Notes under the pieces: model-generated
Databases searched by the model: none
Told to the model about the DNA's origin: nothing
The model's input: only the letters and a program-made list of their open reading frames with translations
Source of the DNA: Perognathus longimembris pacificus
Lineage: Eukaryota; Chordata; Mammalia; Rodentia; Heteromyidae
NCBI RefSeq assembly: GCF_023159225.1
Contig: NC_063172.1
Coordinates: 37,700,832 to 37,764,831, forward strand
DNA length: 64,000 nucleotides
Direction: 5' to 3'
Position numbers and translations under genes: made by a program
Part shown: piece after piece, positions 23,116 through 34,721 of the stretch
Numbering within the stretch: the first letter of the stretch is position 1
How the letters are laid out: each line of letters begins with the position of its first letter

Positions 23116-24590
23116 CCTGCAGTCCTTTACAACCTAATAGTTCTATGCAAATAAAAATCTCACATTCCACTGTAAGGTTCTATACTGTAATGTAACCCAT
23201 GTTTCTCTCTAGAAAATCAGTTCCCAAACATAAGTTCACTGGCTGACTCCAAGACTCTTGGAGGCTCCAACGAATTCACAAAAAATTTGGCATGGCAGAA
23301 AAGTGTATTCTTCCTATGCTGCTTGAAAGTGTTAGCCTCCATAACAGATGGAACATCACTCTTGTAACTTGCACTATTTAAAAGGAAAAGGTGGGTCTAC
23401 AGGATAATCTTTGAGGTTTAAGAATAAAAATTCTGGAATAAACAATAGTAATTCCATTGAAGCAATTTCTTGCTCTATGAAGCACATGACTCTCTCCAGA
23501 ACACTATATCTGATACAATGTAAAAGAATGTTGTATCTCGTTCCCTGATGTAGTTTATCTTTTTGTCCTCTGAGATAAATTCTATCCAGAACAATTATAC
23601 TCTAGTCTCAAACTCAGAGTCACCCAGTTATATCATCTTAACCTTGACTCTTTGTCAATTCAATTTAGTAGGCTTTAGATATAGAGATGAACAAAGAGTG
23701 ATGACTTCTTTTGAGGCCTCAGGACAAGTTTGAGAGCAATGCATTTTTCAATGTCTCTAATACAACATGTAATACACAAAATGGCAACTCTTAAAGAGTA
23801 GGTGGAAGGAACTCAAATTGAAGCACTGCTATAATTCAATTAGAAAATTACCTTGAGGAATATTTGAACACTGAACAGAGTACATGAAAACAGATTATTC
23901 CCACATAAAGACATTCTTTAAAGTGCTAAGTCAAACGAGCTTTGAAAAACTATATATTTTTACCAAGTTCCAAATGACTGGGAGTTTTATCCTTCATATA
24001 AATGTTCATAAACTTGAAGGACTGTAGGTGAAATTTGGAAATGCACATTATAACAGAATACATCATATTTATTTGCTTTGATTTTCTGTTTCAGATCACA
24101 AATATATCATCATAAAACTATCCACATGTATTGAATCATAATTATTTTTATACAGTCATGTTGTTTGGTAGTTAGTACTTTAAACTCCAGGACTAGAATT
24201 TTATGTCCCATTATTTTTCTTAAGCCTTAACTCACTTCCTGTTTAAAGTACCATTAATTTCTACAAGACAGAATAAGCAATACTTTGTAATATCTTTCAA
24301 ACATCTACTGTATTTGAATACATACGTTAATCCTTACATCAACCTAGATTTTATCAGGCTTTAACATCTAGTATTCAATTACTTTAACACACCTAAAAGG
24401 ATTTCTGTCTTTACATTTTTATTGTACTAATGATGTGCTCTTTATTGAAAAAAAACCACTATTTTGTACATATCAAATAGTTCACTTAGTTTATACAGAA
24501 TTAGAAATATATATCTTCTGGAATTAAATAATTATACTCATAATAAGACCTATTCATTTAACTACATTTTTTTCAATTCTTTGTGTGCAT
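23116..24590. other. Unique stretch, no gene seen
   Basis: No convincing repeat or coding frame. A weak L2-like patch (tttagatatagagatgaaca) near 23670 is too short to call. Confidence 0.4.
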
Positions 24591-24625
24591 GTGTGTGCAT
24601 CTGTGTGTGTGTGTGTGTGTGCTCA
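24583..24625. repeat. Imperfect (GT)n microsatellite
   Basis: A gtgtgcatgtgtgtgcatct lead, then a pure GT run of about 20 bp. Confidence 0.9.
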
Positions 24626-24665
24626 TGTGTAGTGTGCATGCATGGGGGTGGGGATGAGTGTTAAT

Positions 24666-24886
24666 ACTGGTCCTGTGACTTGAACTCAAAGTCTGGTGCT
24701 GTCCTCAGCACTTTTGCTCAAGGCTAGCACTCTACCACTTGAGACACAGCTGTATTTTCAGCGTCTTTTTATACTTTATTGGGGATGTGAGTCATAGACT
24801 TTCCTGCCTGGGCTTTGAACTATAACCATCAGATATCAACCTATTGAGTAGTTAGGATTAGAAGTGTGAGCCACTGGCACTGGCTT
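24666..24886 (-). mobile_element. B1-like/Geo dimeric SINE
   Basis: Reversed Geo (gtcctgtgacttgaactcaa, aaggctagcactctaccact), linker (ttattggggatgtgagtcat), then reversed B1-like head (gcctgggctttgaactataa, gaagtgtgagccactggcac). Confidence 0.88.
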
Positions 24887-25066
24887 TATTTTTTCAATTC
24901 TTGAAGCTTTTCCATTTTGTACATATTTATCTTGAATCATGTCCAGAGTATATTTTTAGGAGTAAATTTTTGTTAAATATTTTTGGGAGTCTTTTATAAG
25001 ATATACTCTGAGTCTCCCTTTAAATTGTTTTAGTGTACATTTAATCTTTACTGTAGTCTATTTTTT

Positions 25067-25878
25067 ATTAATTAAGTTTATTGTTAAAGTGATGTACAGA
25101 GGGATTAGAGCTTCATATGTAATGCATTGAGTATATTTCTTGTCAACTTGTTACCTCCTCCCTCATTTTTCGCCCACTGTCCCCCCTCCCCAATTCCTAT
25201 GAGTTGTACAGTTGGTTGACAGCAAATAGTTTTGTAAGTATTGCTGTTGCATTGGTTTGCCTTTTACCTACTGTCTCTTCATTTTGATGTTTCCCTTCCC
25301 TAGTTCCAGTAACTATATACAACACAGAGGTTACCAAGATCAGTTACAGTGACAGCAGGGGTAAACCCTGGGGAATAGAGACAAAACATGGCATAATTTC
25401 ACATGGCATATTGAACATAACAACAAAAATGATAATCTACTTATTTCCATAACTTGGAGTTTGTTTTGTTTAGAGTCATCTTACGTGTTCATGTTTACAT
25501 AGCTATTGGGCTATTGTGATCCTAGACATGTAGTAATTATTACCAATGAGGAAAACCATACAGTCTGTATTTCTTTGGGTCTAGCTCACTTCACTTAGTA
25601 TGATTTTTTCCCAAGACTTTCCTTTTTTTTTTTTTTAACAAATGGGGCAATGTTATTCTTTCTGATAGAGGCATAGAATTCCATTGTGTATATGTAACAC
25701 ATTCTCCTGATCCATTCATCTACTGAGGGTCATTTGTGTTGGTTCCATACTTTAGCAATGGTAACTTGTGCTGCAATGACCATAATTGTGCTGGTAGCTT
25801 TTGTGTGATCTTGCTTTGAATCCCTTGGGTTGATGCCCAAAAGCAGGGCTGCTGGGTGGTAGGGGAGCTCTAAGTTTC
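25067..25878 (-). mobile_element. L1 3' part of a twin-primed (5'-inverted) insertion
   Basis: T-run, 3' UTR (gatgtacagagggattagag) and ORF2 C-terminal sequence on the minus strand, ending near aggggagctctaagtttc before a C-run. It shares one target-site duplication with the opposite-strand L1 piece at 25891-26297: tgtagtctatttttt (25052-25066) against tgtagtccatttttt (26298-26312). The two pieces are therefore halves of one insertion. Confidence 0.85.
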
Positions 25879-25890
25879 TCCCCCCCCCCC
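25879..25890. repeat. Poly-C at the L1 inversion junction
   Basis: A run of 11-12 C residues sits exactly between the minus- and plus-oriented L1 halves. It is unlike the flanking L1 sequence. Confidence 0.8.
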
Positions 25891-26297
25891 CAAATAAATC
25901 CTCAAAGAAACAACTGTTCCCTTACTAAATGAGTTAAAGATCTTAAAAGAGACTTCTCTGAAGAGGAAGTGAGAATGGTCAAGAGATACATGAAAAAGTG
26001 CTCAACATCTCTGGCTATAAATGAAATGCAAATCAAAACAACTCTGAGATTCCACCTCACCCCAGTAAGAATGTCCATTATCCAGAAAACTAATAACAAC
26101 AGATGCTGGATGGGATGTGGCCTAAAGGGAACCCTACTACATTGTTGGTAGGAGTGTAAACTTGTTCAACCACTCTGGAATGCAGTGTGGAGGTTTCTCA
26201 AAAGGTTAAATATAGAACTCCCCTAGGACACAGCAACATTGTTTTGTGGCATCTACTCAAAGAGTTACAAAGCAAGACCACAATAAAGCTAACAGCA
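25891..26297 (+). mobile_element. Inverted 5' segment of the same L1
   Basis: Sense-strand ORF2 C-terminal sequence. A 60-codon open stretch at 25969-26151 reads [20 protein letters not shown] and later [12 protein letters not shown]. It covers L1 positions just upstream of, and overlapping by roughly 95 bp, those in the minus half, so the overlap is duplicated in opposite orientation. This is the expected product of twin priming. Confidence 0.85.
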
Positions 26298-26312
26298 TGT
26301 AGTCCATTTTTT

Positions 26313-27012
26313 CAAAGATTATTTTTAACTTTCAAGGATAAAAGGAAAGTAAATCAAGAAAGAAAAAGACTAAGAAATACTGTACTGCTCCAAATTCCCT
26401 TAAACTTTAAACTTTCTCAAACAGTTATGTAACACTCCCTTTTGTCTGTCGATTTGACTTATAGCTCAAGCATTGCATTTAGTTTCAATACAAAGCTCTC
26501 AGTTTGTGCATTATCCTGGAATATGCTTTATATTCAGAAAATGAGTTTAATTTCTCTCCTTGTGTGTTTCTGTGTAGGGCCACTTCATGGTGGCAGAAAG
26601 GCACATGGAAATGTCTTGCTTGTTTTTCTTTTGACGACCCAGCAATAGTTTACATTCACTCTACATTTAATGTCCATTTTGATATATATCCATTTAATTG
26701 GACATGCTCTAAGGTTTTGTATCACATTTAAAAACTAAATAGCCTTAATTAGCATACCTAGCTACCTATTCTTTAGTTCCAATAGAACTGAAATTGGTAA
26801 CTTAGGGATTCTATGAAATAAAACTGGTGTGGCTATTTTCTGGTGTCATATCTAAAAGGTACTTGGCATTTACATGGAAATAGCAAATGAAAGCCATCAG
26901 TATTCTAATGCTGTTTACTGTTCCCTGACCAATATATGTAATATCTGTATGGGTAAATATTTAGCACAATGGTACACGTTCTGAAAAATAATGTAACATG
27001 TTATTATACATC
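26313..27012. other. Unique AT-rich gap
   Basis: No repeat family recognised. Overlapping frames of 68-81 codons at 26187-26731 run out of the L1 piece and show no domains. Confidence 0.4.
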
Positions 27013-27050
27013 ATTTGGGAATATGGCCTAGTGGTAGAGTGCTTGCCTCA
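27013..27050 (+). mobile_element. ID-like monomer 5' fragment
   Basis: Contains ttgggaatatggcctagtgg and tagagtgcttgcctca, with a perfect A-box, then breaks off at a T-run. Only about 38 bp of the 5' end is present. Confidence 0.7.
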
Positions 27051-27880
27051 TTTTTTCTGTCTGTAAAATGAAAATAGGTGAACTAGGAAGCTTGAGAAGC
27101 AGGCCAAATACAATTCAAATAGTTCTTTGTCTCAAGCTTTCTAGCCAGTATAGAGGCTCCTGGACAAAATAAGAAGCATTTGAATATTCAGTTATGCCTG
27201 TTTAGTCTAGTGTTCATTTGATGGACTTGAAGAAGTGATATTTGATGCAAAGATATTGTTTTATTACATCTGTTAACAATCACTGACATTTATATAGATA
27301 AATTATTTATCAAAAATGCATAGCAAACTTGTATTTGATGTTATTTTAGTTTTAGCTTCAGAATAAAACAGGAATATTAAAAGAAAACATTTTATCATGT
27401 TTCAATTTTTGTATTAACTCATCTTTTGGTTAAATAGTACTTTTCAACTCAGGGCATTAGGATATGCAGAGTATTACCAGAAATGATTAGAAAACATTTT
27501 GATATCTATGACAAAGGTCATCATAGTACCCATTAGCTATCTTTAGTGATATCGTAGTCAGATGAAGATATTCCTGGAATTAGTAGCTCTTCCTTTGTTA
27601 TTCATTGTGTGTAGTGTATGATGACTCTGTTCAAACATATTTCTGAAAACAAAGTAACAAAATGTCTGAATAAATGGCTGAGGAAATGCTAGAAATACAT
27701 AGAGATAAAAGTATGACCTTAGTTATAAACATAAAATTTGAAATTGTCCTGAAATGTAAATAATTTATCATTCTTACAAGTACGAAAACCTACCCAGTGA
27801 TGCATTTTATTTATTCTTATATTTATATTCTTAAATTTACCTTAGAATACAACTCAAATTATATTTTAAAACCATCTCTT
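27051..27880. other. Unique AT-rich gap
   Basis: Nothing recognised. Confidence 0.4.
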
Positions 27881-27884
27881 TTTG

Positions 27885-28115
27885 TTGTTGTTGGTTATGG
27901 GCCTTGAACTCAGAGCCTGGGTGATGTCCTTGGGTTCTTTTGCTCAAGGGTAGTACTCTACTACTTTGGGCCACAATTCCACTTCTGGTTTTCTGGTGAA
28001 TGATTGAATAGAAGAATCTCATGGATTTTCCTGCCCAATCTGGCTTTGAATTGTTGCCCTCACATCTCAGCCTCCTGAGTAGCAAGGATTAAAAGTGCGA
28101 GCTATTGGCTCCTGG
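27885..28115 (-). mobile_element. B1-like/Geo dimeric SINE
   Basis: Reversed Geo (gggccttgaactcagagcct, gctcaagggtagtactctac), then linker, then reversed head (cccaatctggctttgaattg, cctcctgagtagcaaggatt). Confidence 0.85.
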
Positions 28116-28430
28116 ATAAAGCTATTTTTATGTGTTTATTATCTGTATATTATGGCAAAAATTTCACCAAATCTTAAAGAATCCTTAGACTTTTATAGCT
28201 TTCAGTATACATTTGTGGAATGAAAGCAATCAAGTACAGAATATTTGCATGGTCTGACATTTTCAGAATATCTAAGAGAGTGCTACATAATTTATTCTCA
28301 ATATATTGAAGCATTTCTTGGTACTAAAAATCAAGTAACAAGAAAATACTTTACTATTACATAGAGTACCTGTACTGATGGTGACCAGTGAACATAAAAT
28401 TAATGAAGGTTATTCCATCTTGGAAAATGA
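28116..28430. other. Unique gap
   Basis: Nothing recognised. Confidence 0.4.
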
Positions 28431-28434
28431 ATAG

Positions 28435-29130
28435 AAAGGCTGAATCTTTCATTCGTTGCTGGTAAAACTATAAAATGACAGCTACTCTGGCAAAAAGTCA
28501 GATTTTAAAAGATGGATCTTAAGACCTACGAATTTCCCCTATGGACATAACTGAAACTTATATTCACACAGAAACTTGTACATGATCATACAAATTGGTT
28601 TTGTGTGGAATGGTCAAAGCCAGGGCACAATTCAGATGCTCTTTCACAACTGAATAACCACAATCTTTAACACATTCAGACCATCAGTTACTACTAAGAA
28701 GACTCCACATTCTAACAGATACTTTGATGAATTTCAGGACAATCATGCTGAATGGAAAAGCCAATATGCAGTGGCCACATGTCATACAAATTAATTTCTA
28801 TACCATTTAAAAATTATAGAAATACTAAAACAGGGAATGGTGGCCAGGGTTTATCTTGGAAGAAGTGGTAGTTACAAAAAGGTTGAATATGGAATAAAAT
28901 TTCAAAGAATTATATTCATATTTGCAATCATCATTTTGTTATAAACTGAGAAATGAGTGAATCTGTAGATTTTGTCAATGTCAACATCCTGATTTTGATA
29001 TTGTACTGTAATTATGGAAGCTGTTAACCACAGTGATGGTTGATAATTGTGCACAGGATCTTTAAGGGCAATGATTTGCTACTTTCTATGATTTTATAGT
29101 TACTTTAAAAATAAAAATTAGAGATCAAAA
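28435..29130 (+). mobile_element. Ancient L1/HAL1-type 3' region
   Basis: Sense blocks of an old L1 end: ttgctggtaaaactataaaa, ctactctggcaaaaagtcag, aatttcccctatggacataa, gggcacaattcagatgctct, and gaatggtggccagggtttat downstream. It is highly diverged, with no usable reading frame. Confidence 0.65.
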
Positions 29131-29344
29131 TGTCACCCAAAGGAAAATAGGCTCTACAATCTACATTTGATAGCTATATGTTCTATAGTTGATCTGTTAG
29201 AACAAGGCCAACTACATTCAAAAAAGCTGATGCAATTTTTAAAAGCAGGTACATATTACAATCAGAAAAATTGTCTTTACTTTTAACTTCACAATTAATA
29301 TTCACTTACCATATTCAATATTGTTTTTATAAGTGTTATCTATT

Positions 29345-29640
29345 TCTAACTTTTTAAATTTTATTTTTTCTTGTCAAAGTGATGTACTGAGGGGTTACAG
29401 TTACATAAGTAAGGTAGTGAGTACATTTCTTGTCAAATTTGTTACCTCCTCCCTCCTTTTTCCCCCACCTTCCTTCCTCTCCAGTCTCCTCCCCTCAACT
29501 TGTACAGTTAGTTTATAACTTATTGGCTTATAAGTATTGCTTTTGTATGGGTTTACCTTTTACCCTTTGTCTCACCATTTTGATGTCCCCTTTTCCTTCC
29601 CTAATCCAAACACATATATAATACCCAGGGTACTAAATGG
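29345..29640 (-). mobile_element. L1 3' UTR fragment
   Basis: gatgtactgaggggttacag, gagtacatttcttgtcaaat, pyrimidine block, then acttgtacagttagtttata and a stop near acccagggtactaaatgg. It is 5'-truncated. Confidence 0.82.
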
Positions 29641-30240
29641 ATGTGAAATCAGTGTACCTTAGAGTTTTGCAAAAGTCCAAGACATCAGTAAGACTGACAC
29701 AATGTATTCTTAATTCTCAACCTTTGGGGGTAACCAAAGTTCACCATATGCTATTGTTATAAAAGTGGATGTTATTTGTATATAGTAAGTTCAGGAGCAG
29801 AAGTAAACCTTGATTACATTAACACTGAGGAAAAGACTTGAACCCTTAAGGTTGGCCAATTTTCAAACTTAGATGTGATATTGATTTTGTACCTTGTTAA
29901 AGTAAAAGTTACTCCCAGAATCATTTTTTTTATTCTGGGAGACTATTTAAGATTTGAAAATTGGGCTTCATTTTATCTTAATTTACCTGATGAAAGCTTT
30001 CCCATTCTCTCTCTTATTCTATCTTCTCCCCACACCTCTTTATTTCTTAATAGACAAGACCTCACTTCAGGCACAGAAGAATCAATACAAAACTAAACAC
30101 AGTGTGCAGCTACACATCAAGAACTAAATGAAGTATATAAAGTCTTTGTACTTCAGTAAATCCAAGGAAGTCTATCCATTTGCTATTAAACCTTTTAGCT
30201 GGTCAAAAGCTTATTTTATTACAAATAGTAGCCATGAGAA
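29641..30240. other. Unique gap
   Basis: No gene or repeat recognised. The 73-codon frame at 29875-30096 has no features. Confidence 0.4.
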
Positions 30241-30282
30241 AGGAATACATTTTCTCAAATGCTGACTCAGTTGTAAAAGTAA

Positions 30283-30486
30283 CATGGAAAAGGGTGAACC
30301 AATGCAACAGTGATACTCACAAGAAAATATGTGGGAAACTAACTGTACAACTGAGGGGGCTTCAGGGGAAGGTGAGAGAAAAAGAAAGAGGAGGTAACAA
30401 AATTGACAAGAAATGTACTTACTACGTATGTAACTGTAACCCCTCTGTACATCACCTTGACAATAAAATTAAATTTTAAAAAGATA
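30283..30486 (+). mobile_element. L1 3' UTR fragment (sense)
   Basis: Sense copy: agggtgaaccaatgcaacag, gtgatactcacaagaaaata, purine block, gtaactgtaacccctctgta and an aataaaattaaattt end. The 99-codon frame over it is UTR. Confidence 0.8.
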
Positions 30487-30499
30487 GACAACCTCCAAA

Positions 30500-30501
<2 letters not shown>

Positions 30502-30537
<36 letters not shown>
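30502..30537. repeat. (GT)18 microsatellite
   Basis: A pure GT run shortly after an L1 A-rich end. The antisense frame shows a His/Thr repeat only. Confidence 0.98.
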
Positions 30538-30539
<2 letters not shown>

Positions 30540-31085
30540 CTCAATTTTGATCTGAAAGAAATATACAAATATGCTGCTCATTTGGGTTTGGTATCCATAT
30601 GAAGACATCAGAGACTAAATTAGCATAGTTCACTTTTCTGGAAAACAAGACATCAGGTCTTCAATTCCTAAGACAAATGTTGTCTGCCAGAGCTCCAGCT
30701 AGCTCAAGTCCTTGAGAACCCTGTACAGCATTTTCATCCATATGACAATGGCAGAAAGTTAGTCAAGGAAGACAGACGGAAATTTTATTTTTAAAACTGA
30801 TCAAAGAAACAAATAAAAACTCAGATGTTCGGAAGTTTATAGAAGAAAATGTAGATCATTCTTTGGATTCAAATAAAACAACCAATCACAGGTACTATAT
30901 TAGGGTTCTCCAGGACATAGAAATGTGTGTGTGCACTGCGTGCACATGCACATACCCCAATGTTTGTGTACACACTAGCACATACATACACATTCAGACA
31001 AAGAAACAGGGTAAGAAATAAAACAGAAACCAGTAGAGATCAGTTAGATGAGTAAATAGTTATTCATATTAAGAATACTACATGA
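30540..31085. other. Unique gap with tandem acata/gtgtgt patches
   Basis: A short alternating purine-pyrimidine patch lies at 30926-30985; otherwise nothing recognised. Confidence 0.4.
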
Positions 31086-31089
31086 ATGT

Positions 31090-32530
31090 ATGATGGAATA
31101 TCAATATGCAAAGCTTTCAAACTAGAGTTCTATTTCACACCATATGCTAAAAATCAGCACAAAATTGATCAAAGGCAAATCCATGACCTGGAATCTGAAA
31201 CTATCATAAGAAAACAAGAGAAATGCTTCAGGGCATGGTCTCCGCAATGTACTTTAAAACTGGGAGAGTTATATCAAACTAAAATGGTTTTGCACAGTAA
31301 AAAGAAGCAATCAACAGAGTTTAGATATGAACTACAGAAGAAAATATTTTACACTATTCCTCTAACTAGAGATTAATATCCAGAATATTTAACCAACTCA
31401 AACAACTCAACAGCAAAATTTAGTGGTGGTAATGACAATAACAACAATAATAAATGTGACTGGACTTGTCAAATAAGCTAAATGGGCAATAATCAAAAAG
31501 GTATACAAGTCACCAAAAATAATACCATAAGTAAATGCTCAGCAGAATTAATCACTAGGGATATGAAAATCAAAGATACCATGGCATTCAATTAGGAATG
31601 GCTACCAACAAAAAGTCAAAGTAACAAATCATGGCCTAGATGTGATAAACAGAAAATCTCCTATACTATGAGAATGTAATTAGTAGAGTCGTTACAAGAA
31701 GACATTTTTCCCTAAAAGATCCTAGAAATAGAGCCAGTATGTGTTAGGTTTTTTTTTTTTTTTAAGTAGGTATCCAGTAAAGGAGAATGCCATGTGGTAT
31801 TAAGGCAGGAGAGAAAAGGTTATTAAGGAACTGCTGGCCTGAGGCCAAGGTGATGCATAGCTGGAGAGAAGGGAGACAAGGGACAACCCCCAGAAGGGGG
31901 TATGGCCAGGTGGATTAGGATGTAACCTCAGGGGTGAGGTAACTGCCTCCAAGTCTGCTGGTTACCCAGGTAACTGGGTGGAGACATACTGAGGTAGGGG
32001 TGCATCTGCATAGAGCCCTCTGGTCAGACCTTACATTATGTGAGTCAATGATTTTGCTATGGGATATATTTCCAAAGGAAAGTAATAGTAAAGTAATAGT
32101 TCTATTCATATGTTTAATGCAATAGCCAAGATATATAATCAACCTAGATGGTCACTAAAGATGAATAAAGAGAGTGTTGAATATACCTAATGGAATATTG
32201 TTCCTCTATAACAATGAATAAAATCCTGTCATTTGCAACAATGTAGATGAACCTCGATGTCATTATGTTAAGCGAAATAAATCATACATAGAAAGACAAA
32301 TACTACCTGTTCTCACATGTGCAAGCCAAAACATTCAATTCACACAAGTAAAGAGTATGTAGGGACACTCATAACCTGAGAAAAGCAAATGAGATGGTAA
32401 AGGGTATAATTAGATGGTAGAAATAAGTTCTAATGTTTTGTATAGTTGTAGGACAACTATAGGCAGACATAATTTAATTATGTACTTCTAACTAGCTAAC
32501 AGAAAAAAACTTTAATGTATTCAAATTTCA
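31090..32530 (+). mobile_element. Ancient L1 (ORF2 3' part and 3' UTR), interrupted
   Basis: Sense ORF2 C-terminal sequence (tcacaccatatgctaaaaat, agattaatatccagaatatt), then after an insert the late ORF2/UTR blocks (gatgaacctcgatgtcatta, aaataaatcatacatagaaa, ctacctgttctcacatgtgc). The 96-codon frame at 31086-31376 is L1 remnant, not a host gene. This is a pan-mammalian L1 of the older type. Confidence 0.85.
31742..32055. mobile_element. Unidentified ~310 bp insert in the ancient L1
   Basis: L1 sequence is continuous on both sides (ctagaaatagagccagta at the left; ggatatatttccaaaggaaa at the right). The piece between starts tgttagg plus a T-run. It is more GC-rich in the middle (ccaggtggattaggatgtaa, ggttacccaggtaactgggt). 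A short tatg repeat at both edges could be a small duplication. It may be a solo LTR or a T-run-tailed retroposon; I do not recognise the family. Confidence 0.5.
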
Positions 32531-32653
32531 TAGCTCAGTATAAGACACAGTACACCTTTTTATTCTAAACATTTTACTTAACTTTCCATCAAATATCTCA
32601 CCTAGCACCTTAGCCAATATGTACTGCTCTCTGATATTGGAGAGAGTATTTTT

Positions 32654-33723
32654 TGTCTTTCTTTTTTTTAATGGTCAAACTGATGTACAAAGAGGTTACA
32701 GTTTCATACATTAGGCAATGGATACATTTCTTGCACTGTTTGTTACCTCCTCCGTCATTCCCTCCTCCCCCTTCTACTTTTCCTCTTCCCCCATGAGTTG
32801 TTCAGTTGGTTTACACCAAACAGTTTTGTAAGTATTGCTTTTGTAGTCGTTTGTGTTTTTATCCTGTGTCTCTCAATTTTGGTATTTCCTTTCACTTCCC
32901 TAGTTCTAATACCAGTATACACAGTTTCCAATGTACTCAGATAAGATACAGTGATAGTACAGGTACTACCACAGGAAGGGGATACAAGAGGATCATCAAT
33001 AATAGAAGCAATGATTTCACATGGCATGTTGAAAGTAATTACAACAGTGATAAAAAAATATTCATTTCCTAACATGGAGTTAATTTCACTTAGCATCATC
33101 TTTTGTGTTCATAAGGGCATAGCTATTAGGCTCTTGTGATCCTCTGCTGTGACTAGCTTAAACCTGTACTAATTATTCCCTAGGAGGGAATCACTTAGTA
33201 TAATTTTTTCCAAGTCCTTCCATTTCCTTATGAATGGGGCAATGTCATTCTTTCTGATAGAGGCATAAAATTCCATTGTGTATATGTACCACATTTTCCT
33301 GATGCATTCGTCTACTGAGGGGCATCTGGGTTGGTTCCAAATTCTAGCTATGACAAATTGTGCTGCAATGAATATTGCTGTACTGGTGGCTTTAGTGTTT
33401 TCTTGTTTGTGTTCTTTTGGGTAGATGCCCAAAAGTGGGGCTGCTAGGTCATATGGGAGCTCTATTTTTAGCCTTCTGAGGAATCTCCATACCACTTGCC
33501 AGAGTGGCTGAACCAGTTTACATTCCCACCAACAATGAAGTAGGGTTCCCTTTTGGCCACATCCCCTCCAACATTTATTATTGTGAGTTTTCTTGCTATA
33601 GGACATTCTTACTGGGGTGAGATGGAATCTCAATGTTGTTTTGATTTGCATTTCTTTTATGGCCAGTGATATAGAGCACTTTTTCATATGCCTCTTGGCC
33701 ATTTTCATTTCCTCATCAGAGAA
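32654..33723 (-). mobile_element. 5'-truncated L1 with probable target-site duplication
   Basis: 3' UTR followed by the ORF2 C-terminus. Flanks gagtattttt (32644-32653) and gaatattttt (33724-33733) differ at one position. Relative to sister copies it has lost about 30 bp near 33187, where the gaccatagagtccatg-type stretch is missing. Confidence 0.88.
33169..33708 (-). pseudogene. L1 ORF2p C-terminal open frame
   Basis: A 179-codon uninterrupted piece of the ORF2p C-terminus, the longest clean ORF2 stretch here. It contains [38 protein letters not shown] and [20 protein letters not shown]. It ends early (...SLLGNN) because of the deletion near 33187, so the native C-terminal tail seen in copy (a) is missing. 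Endonuclease and RT domains are absent owing to 5' truncation. Confidence 0.9.
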
Positions 33724-33964
33724 GAATATTTTTCACAGCAAAATTTTGCATATATATGAAGAAAAGACTATGTTGTCTCCTTTATAATTTATGTGCTTAT
33801 CTTTTCCTACAACTTAGTATAGACTTGAAGAAAATGAGAAGAAGAAATAACAAAATTCATGGTTTAAGATTTCAGTTCTGTACAAATGTAATACAATCTA
33901 TTCCTTTGTAATGAAATATTGCATTAATTAAAATGATTAAAGCATATTACTGGCATTTCATTGT

Positions 33965-34135
33965 TAATGCTTGTTTATGTTAGGCACTTTGCTAAATTAT
34001 TTCTGTATATTTTATCATTACATCCAAATACAATTTAGTTGTATTTTTAAAAGATGAAAATAAAGTTATATCTAGTAACCCATCTAAAGTTACAAGGATT
34101 TTAGTCCAAGAAAATCAGTCCTGGCTTTTTCAATA
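33965..34135 (-). mobile_element. MIR SINE relic
   Basis: Reverse MIR order: ttaggcactttgctaaatta, tatattttatcattacatcc, aaaagatgaaaataaagtta (for gatgaggaaactgagg), aacccatctaaagttacaag. Diverged. Confidence 0.55.
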
Positions 34136-34400
34136 TCTATTCATTTTCCACTAAGTGTTAAACATATATGTGTGCCTGTCATGTTTTACCATTCTATTTT
34201 AAAAGCTAAAAAGTCAAAATACTATTAACTAATATTTTTTAAATCTACATATGAAATGTCATACTATGAACTTTGTGGTATTTTTAATTTAATACAATTA
34301 GGGGAATATCTCATTTAATATTATCAATAAAATGTTAATCAGTATTACACAACTAAATTCTGTCACTAATCAGAGTATGACTATAATAACTGCAAAGCTG

Positions 34401-34535
34401 GGCTGGGAATGTGGCTTAGCGGTAGAATGCTTGCCTAGCATACCTGAAGCCCTAGGTTCAATTCCTCAGCACCACATACACAGAAAAGGCCAGAAGTGGC
34501 ACTGTGGCTCAAGTGGTAGAGTGCTAGCCTCGAGC
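34401..34535 (+). mobile_element. IDL-Geo SINE lacking the end of the Geo monomer
   Basis: The left monomer is complete (ggctgggaatgtggcttagc to agcaccacatacacagaaaa). The right monomer stops at tagcctcgagc. The flanks aataactgcaaagctg (34385-34400) and aataacggcaaagctg (34536-34551) differ at one base, so this is a bona fide insertion that ended inside the Geo monomer with no A-tail. Confidence 0.92.
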
Positions 34536-34721
34536 AATAACGGCAAAGCTGAAGGAGAAAGGGTATATAAATCATGATAGAAAGATGGCTCCACCTCAAA
34601 TTCCAAAAGTTCAACTGCTAATTTAATAATGCAGGAAGCTTGATAACTATCAAGTATGTATTAATGGAAATGCAGCATGAGTTCCTTCTCCAACTGTTCC
34701 CAAAAAAAGATGAAGTGCAAG

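Noticed and set aside
31742..32055. Firm call of a solo LTR
   Set aside because: A tg start and a small edge repeat exist, but there is no ca end and no polyadenylation signal in the expected place, so the family was left open.
33169..33708. 179-codon frame as a host gene
   Set aside because: It matches the L1 ORF2p C-terminus throughout and lies in a 5'-truncated L1 with a duplication.
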